Source: Flavobacterium gilvum
GTDB lineage: Bacteria; Bacteroidota; Bacteroidia; Flavobacteriales; Flavobacteriaceae
DNA: 64,000 nt
Reading direction: 5' to 3'
Assembly: GCF_001761465.1 (NCBI RefSeq)
Contig: NZ_CP017479.1
Coordinates: forward strand, 3,162,001-3,226,000
Shown here one piece after another: positions 8,000-16,700 of the stretch (position 1 is the stretch's first letter; each line of letters opens with the position of its first letter). Under the pieces are notes generated by a model that did no database searches, was not told the DNA's origin, and saw nothing but the letters and a program-made list of their open reading frames with translations. The translations under genes were made by a program, and so were the position numbers.

Positions 8000-10295
8000 A
8001 AGTTTCAAGCATTTCAAGCATTTTGAACGCATTATTCATGACTCTTTTGGAAAAATCATATTTTACCAAAATTCCCGAAACTTCGTAAAACGAAACCCGA
8101 CAAGCCAGATACACTTTTAATGAATATTTATAAGCCTTTAAATATTCAAGCCAACATTCATTTTCGTTTAAGTTGTGATGAAATTTCAAATAATGAAAAA
8201 GGTCTTCGTTTGTAAAATTGTCATTCAATACAAAACTCAAAAACTCAACGATATCACGGTGCTTAAAGTCTATAACCGCCAATTCCCAGTCATAAAACAC
8301 GGGATTTCCTGAGTAGTCCATAAAAATATTTCTGGAATTAAAATCGTTGTGAATAATTGATTTTTTAAGATTAATCGCTTCGGCTTCTTCCTCAAATAAA
8401 TCAATATTTCCAAGCAAATTTTTCAATTGTTCGTGATTCGGATGTTCCTCATTTTCGTTAATCAAAAGGTTAAGAAGTTTTTTGTACAAATCCTTCGATT
8501 TCCAAGGCGTAAATTCCTGAACGATTTCAAGTTTGCTTATTTCAGCAGTATTGTGAAATTTATTTATAACGCTGATTACTCTAAAAATATCGTCTTTTTT
8601 CCATTTTTCGGGATGATTTTCGGAGTTAACGATTCTAAATTTGGAATAATCCAAAAACTCTTGAATAAAAAAGTAAATTTCTCTTTTGGCATCTATTTTA
8701 GAACCGTAATATTTAGGAATGAAATGAAATTTTACGGAAACCAGATATTTATAAATTTCTATTTCCTTAATGTGTGAATTGATAAATTCCAGATTTTCCT
8801 TTGAAGATTTGAATAAATCGGAAAGTTTTGGGTCAATAGAAGCCGAAATCAAGTGTAATCCTTTAATAACTTCCTCATCTAAAGCTTTGGATTTCAGCAA
8901 TAATTTGGTCTTTGAAATATTTTCACCATTGTTTTGATGTTTGCTATTTAAAGGAACAAAACCAATCAATTTCTTATTGATTCGCGAAGCAATATTTGTA
9001 ATAATTCCGTTTTCGATCAAATAATCGTCTGCAATATTGATTTCAAAAATGTCCTTTTGATGGTTTTCGTTTAAAGTAGAAACTAAAAAATCGGAAGTTA
9101 ATTCAGAACGGGTCAGCCAATTTTTAGGTTTGTTTCTTCCCATTTTTTCGTGCGCTTTCGCAAATTCACCACTTACAATTGCAGAATAAGTCGAGATTTC
9201 CAATCCCAATGCAAAACCGCAGATTAATTTGGCCAAACGCTCCACTTTCCCGTTTCCCAAACAACCCATTAATTCCAACGCTTCAGATTGTTTGGGCAAT
9301 TGTGTTCCTCCACCGACAGTTCCAATCACAAGATTTGTAAGATTTAATTGTAACATTAATCCGTCATCTGTTTTTTTTAAGTTTAAAAAACCGACACTCG
9401 ACTCGTGTATGGAAGCCAAATCCTGACCCGTTGCCACAAAAATTGCAGCAATCGTATTGGCCACATTGATATTGTAACCAACCATTCCGTTGGAAGCGGT
9501 CATTTTTTTTGAAGGCAAAAAACATTGGTACAGTTTTTCGCTGGTGGTTCTTAAAATCTGATTAATTACTTTTTCGGTTAGCTTACATTCAGCAGTAACA
9601 TTTATTCCCCTGCCATTTTCGATATTGGATTTTGAAACTTTCTTATCAGAAGATCCGTTACCTTCAATGATAAAATCGATTGGATTTATTTGGGTATCCA
9701 ATTTGAATTTGTCAACAATGTAAAGCATGGCGTGCCAAGTGCAGGAAGTCGTCATGTTCTGACCCGAGGCATCGCCAGTAGTGTAAACGAATTTGACATG
9801 GACTACCGAATCCATCTGAATTACTTCAATTTCATTCAGTTTGGCGTGGTTAGAATATTGCTCAGCAACTTTCTTGATATCTTGAAAATTGGCAATTGCA
9901 TATTTTTTAAATTCCAAAGCTTCATTTACTTGGTTAAAAATAAACATTGGAACTCTGCACATTTTTTGCCAAACAACATTCGCCGAAAATCCTCCGCTAT
10001 TGGTTATAGCCTTTGCGCCTCTGTTCATGCTTGCAACTAAAGCACCTTCCAAAGTTCCTGCAAGACAATAAACCAATTCTTCGTTTTCATTAAACAAAAT
10101 CGGCCCTACGATGCCTAAAGGAATTTCGGTACTTCCAACAAAAGACTCAATATTGTTGTTAATATCGTCAAATTCAAGATCTGTTTTAGCAATTTTATTA
10201 ACATTAAAATTATTCTTCTCCATAAATTCGTGCCTCAACTGTGTAGAAACTTTGGTAACAAGACCTCTTCCGGGAACAACTGGGAATTCATTCAT
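7992..10295 (-). CDS. HMG-CoA reductase fused to an APH-type phosphotransferase
   Basis: 767 residues, first gene of the operon. Residues about 1-400 are HMG-CoA reductase: IPLGIVGP (58-65), catalytic Glu83 in GTLEGALVASMNRG, GDASGQN (174-180), Lys219 in SSDKK, Asp292 in GQD, IGTVGGGT (324-331) and His382 in KAHEKMGRN. The four catalytic residues of the family (Glu, Lys, Asp, His) are all present. Residues about 440-767 match the aminoglycoside-phosphotransferase/choline-kinase fold, with HNDFNSRN (His649, Asp651, Asn656) and DWE (669-671). The fusion suggests that mevalonate, or a product derived from it, is phosphorylated by the same protein; this is inference. Flavobacteria commonly carry a separate mevalonate pathway, so this copy is probably pathway-specific. 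Confidence 0.85.
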   Translation of the reverse strand: MNEFPVVPGRGLVTKVSTQLRHEFMEKNNFNVNKIAKTDLEFDDINNNIESFVGSTEIPLGIVGPILFNENEELVYCLAGTLEGALVASMNRGAKAITNSGGFSANVVWQKMCRVPMFIFNQVNEALEFKKYAIANFQDIKKVAEQYSNHAKLNEIEVIQMDSVVHVKFVYTTGDASGQNMTTSCTWHAMLYIVDKFKLDTQINPIDFIIEGNGSSDKKVSKSNIENGRGINVTAECKLTEKVINQILRTTSEKLYQCFLPSKKMTASNGMVGYNINVANTIAAIFVATGQDLASIHESSVGFLNLKKTDDGLMLQLNLTNLVIGTVGGGTQLPKQSEALELMGCLGNGKVERLAKLICGFALGLEISTYSAIVSGEFAKAHEKMGRNKPKNWLTRSELTSDFLVSTLNENHQKDIFEINIADDYLIENGIITNIASRINKKLIGFVPLNSKHQNNGENISKTKLLLKSKALDEEVIKGLHLISASIDPKLSDLFKSSKENLEFINSHIKEIEIYKYLVSVKFHFIPKYYGSKIDAKREIYFFIQEFLDYSKFRIVNSENHPEKWKKDDIFRVISVINKFHNTAEISKLEIVQEFTPWKSKDLYKKLLNLLINENEEHPNHEQLKNLLGNIDLFEEEAEAINLKKSIIHNDFNSRNIFMDYSGNPVFYDWELAVIDFKHRDIVEFLSFVLNDNFTNEDLFHYLKFHHNLNENECWLEYLKAYKYSLKVYLACRVSFYEVSGILVKYDFSKRVMNNAFKMLEMLETYE

Positions 10296-10804
10296 AAAAA
10301 AAATGATTTGTCTACTAATTTACTTAAATTTATGTTAAAATATTATTTTAGTGTAAATTATTTTAAAAAATTACTGCAAAACATTAAACCGCTAACTTGT
10401 TCATCACTGAAGGTTAAGAAATAATCTTAATTTAATTACGGATAATCATGTCATTTTTAAATTAAACGGTTACTAAAAGACAGAGTGTAGTCTTTTTGTA
10501 TACGCTTTACATAGCGCGTTTTTTGAAATGCCTCCATAGAATACTTTTATTGTGTATCGCTATTTCAGGACTAGACAGTTACAAAACGTAAAAGCCCATT
10601 TCTAACGAAATGGGCTTTTTTCATGGTTTTTTTTAAGAATTGAACCAGCATATACACTCAAATATAATTCGATTTGAATATCCTTTAGAGTTAGCTCGAC
10701 TGGATTCAAACCAAATCAAAAGCATATCAAACTGACCATATTATTTCAATATTGAGGAGGAAATTAACTGCTCTTATATTTACAAATAACAGATAAACTT
10801 AAAC
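10296..10804. other. Gene-free region between two minus-strand operons
   Basis: About 500 bases with no convincing coding sequence. It should carry the promoter of the seven-gene operon (AT-rich block 10296-10440) and the terminator of the OmpA/adhesin operon (hairpin 10591-10618). I could not find a confident match to the Bacteroidota TTG/TAnnTTTG promoter. Confidence 0.5.
10591..10618. terminator. Strong intrinsic hairpin, possibly bidirectional
   Basis: AAAGCCCATTT (10591-10601) pairs perfectly with AAATGGGCTTT (10608-10618) across a 6-base loop. On the plus strand it runs into a T-rich tail; on the minus strand it ends in CTTTTACG. The only transcription that needs to stop here comes from the minus strand (OmpA gene, stop at 10805). 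Confidence 0.7.
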
Positions 10805-12754
10805 CTACATAGAAACAATAATAAATTCACTTCTCCTATTGAGTTGATGTTCTTCTTCTGTACAGTTAGATTTATTTGAAGGTTCGCACCCACAATTATT
10901 AAGCAATCGTGATTCTCCATATCCCCTTCCTGCTAATCTACTAGGATTAATACCGTTTTTAATTAACCAAGCGATAGTTGATTTAACTCTTCTATCTGAA
11001 AGTTCCTGATTATATTTTGCTGATTGTCTGCAATCGGTATGGGAACGTACATCAATTTTCATTGATGGATATTGGGTCATAGTTACTATTATTTTCTCTA
11101 GTTCAATAGCTGCATCTTTTCTGATAAAAGATTTGTCTAAATCAAAAAATATCATCGGAATGCTTAATACTTTTGCTAAATCTGAATCTACCCCGATTGC
11201 TTTAATACGCTTTTCTATTTTTAAAGGTAAGTCGGTCTTTCCTGACGTATTGCCAATGACACTGTTTCCTTCATTTGATTCATAATTTTCTTTTGAAACT
11301 CTTACGTAATATTTTTTACCACAAATCACATCAAAATGATAATTTCCAAACTGATCTGAGACGCCCTCCTTAAGTTGTTGGTGATTTTCATCAAAAAGAA
11401 TAACTTTTGCACCTGCAATAATTTCTCCCGATTCCTTGTCTGTGATTATACCTGCCAAGATTTGTTCACAATTAAGTTTTTTTATTTCAGTAAATTTATA
11501 AATGTCATCAAATCCATGACCTCCTACTCTATTTGAAGTAAAAAAACCTCTCCTAGTTTTGTTATCTATGATAAAAGCAAAATCATCAAAACCACTATTT
11601 ATAGGTTCTCCAATATTCTGAGATTCTGATATAGAACCATCTTTTTCAATTTTAGAAACAAAAACATCTAATCCTCCCAATCCGGGATGACCATCTGAAG
11701 CATAATACAGTTCATTATCCTCTGTAATAAAAGGAAAAGTTTCTCTTCCTTGTGTGTTTATGGTGGTTCCTAGATTTTCAGGAATTCCAAAAGTCCCATC
11801 TGAATTTATTGCAACTTTAAAAATATCAGATTGTCCGATTGTGCCGGGCATATCTGAAACAAAAAATAATGTTTTATCATCATTACTTAGCATTGGGTGA
11901 GCAACACTATAGTTATTACTGTCAAAAGGCAATTCGTGTACATTACTCCAATTATTATTCACCAAAGTGGCTTTATATATCTTTAATAAAATAATTCTGT
12001 TTCCATCCTTTCCGATTTTTCCATCCAAATAATTATTTCTTGTAAAATACATTGTTTTTCCATCCTTGGTAAAAACAGGTGTCGATTCATGAAACTTAGA
12101 GTTAATCTTATTTCGCTGAAACTTAATTGATTCCCCCATAGTTCCATCCGATTTCACTTCGGATGCATATAAATTTGAAAAGTATTGATTATCCCATCTA
12201 AATACTTTTTTAGATATACCTCCTGTATCTCTTGTCGAAGTAAAAATTAGTTTGTTATCAAACAAAGTACTGCCATAATCAGAATATTCAGAATTTATTC
12301 CGGCATCCCAAATAATGAATCTACCTGAATTAGATTTTATTGTTTCTAAGTAATTTTTATTTTTTTCAAATAATTTTGCTCTTTGGTCAAATCCTGATTT
12401 TTCATAAAATACTAATAACAGTTTATCTGCTTTGGCATAGTCCCCAACAGATTTCAAACATTGAGAATAACGATAATAATACTCAGATTCCTGTTCCGGA
12501 TTCAGTAAAAAAAGTTTGTCATACCATTTTGCTGCTTTTTCAAATTCAGCATTAAAATAATAAGCATTTCCTAGTTTCTGAAATATTTTCTCGTCTTCAT
12601 ACCCTTTTTCTGCAACACCTTCATATATTTTAATTGCGTCGATATATGCAAAACGATTATACAGTTCATCTGCTTGTTTAACTTTTTGAGAGTAAACATT
12701 GCTTATTACGTTTAGACTTAAAAATACCAGAATAAATTTTAGCTTTGATTTCAT
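10805..12754 (-). CDS. OmpA-family protein with TPR and PD40 propeller domains
   Basis: 649 residues from the ATG at 12754, chosen because it opens a clear signal peptide (MKSKLKFILVFLSLNVISNV) 10 bases after the preceding stop; a longer frame to 12841 would overlap that gene and bury the signal. Order: TPR-like helices (about 25-130), PD40/WD40-like beta-propeller repeats with SNDDKTLFFVSD and ELYYASDGHPG, a carboxypeptidase-regulatory-like beta-sandwich (ILAGIITDKESGEIIAGA), and a C-terminal OmpA peptidoglycan-binding domain with DVRSHTDCR and LSDRRVKST. Such proteins accompany PorP/SprF and giant T9SS adhesins in Flavobacteria and probably tie the outer-membrane complex to peptidoglycan. 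Confidence 0.9.
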   Translation of the reverse strand: MKSKLKFILVFLSLNVISNVYSQKVKQADELYNRFAYIDAIKIYEGVAEKGYEDEKIFQKLGNAYYFNAEFEKAAKWYDKLFLLNPEQESEYYYRYSQCLKSVGDYAKADKLLLVFYEKSGFDQRAKLFEKNKNYLETIKSNSGRFIIWDAGINSEYSDYGSTLFDNKLIFTSTRDTGGISKKVFRWDNQYFSNLYASEVKSDGTMGESIKFQRNKINSKFHESTPVFTKDGKTMYFTRNNYLDGKIGKDGNRIILLKIYKATLVNNNWSNVHELPFDSNNYSVAHPMLSNDDKTLFFVSDMPGTIGQSDIFKVAINSDGTFGIPENLGTTINTQGRETFPFITEDNELYYASDGHPGLGGLDVFVSKIEKDGSISESQNIGEPINSGFDDFAFIIDNKTRRGFFTSNRVGGHGFDDIYKFTEIKKLNCEQILAGIITDKESGEIIAGAKVILFDENHQQLKEGVSDQFGNYHFDVICGKKYYVRVSKENYESNEGNSVIGNTSGKTDLPLKIEKRIKAIGVDSDLAKVLSIPMIFFDLDKSFIRKDAAIELEKIIVTMTQYPSMKIDVRSHTDCRQSAKYNQELSDRRVKSTIAWLIKNGINPSRLAGRGYGESRLLNNCGCEPSNKSNCTEEEHQLNRRSEFIIVSM

Positions 12755-12764
12755 GATGAAAGTA

Positions 12765-13694
12765 TTAAAAGAATCTTGGTGATATAATTCTGTCGATTTT
12801 TTTAAACAATTCATATCGTAAAAAAATCTCATGGGAACCATAATTATAATTAGCTAATGTTGTGTTTTCCAAATCATATCCATACCCTATGAACCAAGAA
12901 TTATTTACTTGAAAACCTACCATACCACTAAATGCAGCACTCCATCTATATGCTAATCCTGCTACAAATTTTTCATTTATCATAAAATTTCCTGATAAAT
13001 CTACTTGAAGTGGAGCTCCTTCAACCATCTTAGTCAGTAATGATGGTTTAAATTTAACACTGCTGCTTAGATCAAAAACATGACCCGAGATAAGGTAATA
13101 GTGGATTTTTTCTTTAGCAACATGACTATTTCCTCCAGTATCTGCATAGCGATCAAAATGAATTGTTTCTAATAAATAAGGTGCTGATAATCCTATGTAA
13201 GTATTGTCCGAATGAAAATAAACTCCAGCTCCGATATTTGGTGAAAATTTATTATCGATGTTGGTATCAAAAACATAATCATTCTGATCATAATAATTTA
13301 ACTTCGTAAAATCAACATTCAACAAATTGGCAGATGCCTTAACTCCAAAAGATATTTTATATCTATACGAAGTATTAATTGAATACGAAAAATCTGCAGA
13401 AATATTATTTTCATCTGATGGACCTATTTTATCATTAACAATAGATAATCCCAAACCAACATTAGTATTATTGATTGGACTATGAACGGAAAAATTATTT
13501 GTTACAGGCGCTCCATCAAGTCCCACCCATTGGTTACGATGTAAAGCAAATAAACTCAACGTTTCTCGTGATCCCGCATAAGCAGGATTAACAACAATTG
13601 TATTATACATATATTGAGTATACTGTGCGTCTTGTTGGGCATTACTTACACCTGTTACAACAATTAGAATCAATATTATTATTTTCTTTTTCAC
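12765..13694 (-). CDS. PorP/SprF-family type IX secretion outer-membrane protein
   Basis: 309 residues with a signal peptide (cleavage after about VSNAQ) and the family opening QDAQYTQYMYNTIVVNPAYAGSR, followed by an amphipathic beta-barrel-like sequence with repeated aromatic strands. PorP/SprF proteins anchor or assist export of T9SS type B cargo; SprF of F. johnsoniae is needed for surface display of the adhesin SprB encoded just upstream of it. Here the same order holds: a giant adhesin with a type B tail ends 39 bases upstream, and an OmpA gene follows 10 bases downstream. I infer that this barrel serves that adhesin. Confidence 0.9.
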   Translation of the reverse strand: MKKKIIILILIVVTGVSNAQQDAQYTQYMYNTIVVNPAYAGSRETLSLFALHRNQWVGLDGAPVTNNFSVHSPINNTNVGLGLSIVNDKIGPSDENNISADFSYSINTSYRYKISFGVKASANLLNVDFTKLNYYDQNDYVFDTNIDNKFSPNIGAGVYFHSDNTYIGLSAPYLLETIHFDRYADTGGNSHVAKEKIHYYLISGHVFDLSSSVKFKPSLLTKMVEGAPLQVDLSGNFMINEKFVAGLAYRWSAAFSGMVGFQVNNSWFIGYGYDLENTTLANYNYGSHEIFLRYELFKKIDRIISPRFF

Positions 13695-13733
13695 TTGTCT
13701 GTATTTAAAAATTCCGAAATATTTTATATTTTT

Positions 13734-16700
13734 TTATTTCCTATTTAGATATAGGTAACCCGATTTTTTATAAATTTTAGAGTCAACTTCTTTATATTTA
13801 ACAACATAAAAATAAACTCCAACGGGTAATTCTTCAGATTGTTTAACAGTTACTCTTCCTTCAGAAATTCCTTTGAATGCCCTGTCGTTGTTATTATAAT
13901 TGTCTCTCTCAAATACCAGAACTCCCCAGCGATTATAAATTTCAACCGAATTCTCTGGATAACATTCTAAACCATCTACTCTAAACAAATCATTTAATCC
14001 ATCACCATTTGGAGATAGTGAATTAAACACTTCGATTTTACATTTTTGAATGTCTAGAACAGTACTTTCATCACCATTATTTGAATTATTATCCGATAAA
14101 TCCTTAACAATTTCACCGTTAGGTGTTGTACCATAAACTTCTGCTGTATTTATTACTCTTCCTGCTAATAAATCATTAGCTGTTATTGTATAAGTTCCTT
14201 CAAATGAAGTTTTGTCAACTGCACCTGGCTTAAGTGAAATTGGACCACCTGTTATAACAACTCCAGGCAAAAAATCAGATATTGTTATATTAGTCAGAGT
14301 TACATTTCCTGTATTTGTTATTACAAACGCATATTTAACCTTCTCCCCAGATTCAATCAATCCATCTCCATTTTCATCTGAAGATGCAATTGTTTTTATC
14401 AATGCAATTGATGGATTCTCGACAAATTTCTCCACCGAATTCACTGTGATAGTAAGCATGGCTTTTGAGCAATCACCATCCGCATCACAGACTTGGTAGT
14501 TAATGGTTTCCGTGCCGTGCCAATTCGCATCCGGCGTGTAGGTATAAGAGCCGTCAGCGGTCATGGCTATCATGCCGTGTAAAGCACCACCATTGCCCCC
14601 GACCAATGACCATACGTTGCCTGCGTCATTGCTCGGGCTGTCGTTAGTTGACACGTTTCCACTTATAGGACTGTCTTCATTTGTAGTGGCGGTATCGTTG
14701 ACCGCCGATGGGAACTCATCTACAGGGCTTACTGTGATGGTAAGGGTAGCTTTTGAGCAATCACCATCCCCATCACAGACTTGGTAGTTAATGGTTTCCG
14801 TGCCGTACCAGTTAGCATCGGGTGTGTAGGTATAAGAACCGTCAGCAGTCATAGCTATCGTGCCGTACGAGGCTCCTCCATTTTCTCCAACCAATGACCA
14901 TACATTGCCTGCGTCATTGCTCGGGCTGTCGTTGTCTGAAACTTTTCCACTAAACGGAGCATCTTCTTCCGTAGTGGCCGTATCGTTTACTGCCGATGGG
15001 AATTCATTCACAGGGTTTACTGTGATGGTCAGCGTAGCTTTTGCGCAATCACCATCCACATCACAAACTTGGTAGTTAATGGTTTCCGTGCCGTACCAAT
15101 TTGCATCGGATGTGTAGGTATAAGATCCGTCAGGAGTCATGGTTACTGTACCGTGCAAAGCGCCGCCGTTGTTTCCAACCAATGACCATACGTTTCCGCC
15201 GTCATTGCTCGGGCTGTCGTTGCCCGAAACTTTTCCGCTTATAGGACTGTCTTCATTTGTAGTGGCCGTATCGTTTACTGCCGATGGGAATTCATTCACC
15301 GAACTCACCGTGATGGTAAGCATGGCTTTTGTGCAATCACCATCCGCATCACAGACTTGGTAGTTAATGGTTTCCGTGCCGTACCAGTTTGCATCTGGCG
15401 TGTAGGTATAAGAGCCGTCAGGAGTCATGGTTATCGTGCCATTTAAAGCGCCGCCGTTGTCTCCAACCAATGACCATATGTTGCCTGCGGCATTGCTCGC
15501 GCTGTCGTTGCCCGAAACGCTTCCGCTGAGCGGAGTATCTTCTGCGGTGGTGGCTGTATCGTTTACTGCCAATGGGAATTCATCTACAGGGTTTACGGTG
15601 ATGGTGATGGTGGCTTTTGCGCAATCACCATCCACATCACAGACTTGGTAGTTAATGGCTTCCGTGCCGTACCAGTTCGCATCGGGCGTGTAGATATAAG
15701 AACCATCAGGAGTCATAGTTATCGTACCGTGCGAGGCACCTCCATTTTCTCCGACCAATGACCATATGTTGCCTGCGTCATTGCTCGGACTGTCGTTGCC
15801 CGAAACGCTTCCTCTTATAGGACTGTCTTCATTTGTAGTTGCCGTATCGTTTACTGCCGATGGGAACTCATCTACAGGGTTTATCGTGATGGTGATAGTG
15901 GCTTTTGCGCAATCACCATCCGCATCACAGACTTGGTAATTAATGGTTTCAGTGCCGTACCAGTTTGCATCGGGCGTATAGGTATAAGAACCGTCAGGAG
16001 TCATGGTTATCGTACCGTGTAAAGCGCCGCCGTTGTTTCCAACCAATGACCATACGTTTCCGCCGTCATTGCTCGGGCTATCGTTGTCCGAAACTTTTCC
16101 GCTTAACTGACTGTCTTCATTTGTAGTAGCCGTATCATTGACCGCTGTTGGGAATTCATTCACCGAACTTACCGTGATGGTAAGCGTAGCTTTTGCGCAA
16201 TCGCCATCCCCATCACAGACTTGGTAATTAATGGTTTCCGTGCCGTACCAATTGGCATCTGGCGTGTAGGTATAAGAGCCGTCAGGAGTCATGGTTATTG
16301 TACCGTGCAAAGCGCCGCCGTTGTCTCCAACCAATGACCATTCGTTCCCGCCGTCATTACTCGAACTGTCGTTAGTTGTTACGTTTCCGCTTAACGGAGT
16401 ATCTTCTGCCGTGCTGGCCGTATCGTTTACCGCCGATGGTAATTCATTCACCGAATTCACCGTGATGGTGATGGTGGCATTTGAGCAATCGCCATCCGCA
16501 GCACAAACTTGGTAGTTAATGGTTTCCGTGCCGTACCAATTCGCATCGGCCGTGTAGGTATAAGAGCCGTCAGGAGTCATGGTTACCGTGCCGTGTAAAG
16601 CACCGCCGTTGTCTCCAACCAATGACCATACATTGCCTGAGTCATTGCTCGGGCTGTCGTTAGTTGCCACGTTTCCACTTATAGGACTGTCTTCATTTGT

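Noticed and set aside
10296..10440. Candidate TTG/TAnnTTTG promoter for the lipid operon
   Set aside because: Only partial matches with wrong spacing were found (for example TTAATGTTTTG), too weak in AT-rich DNA to report.
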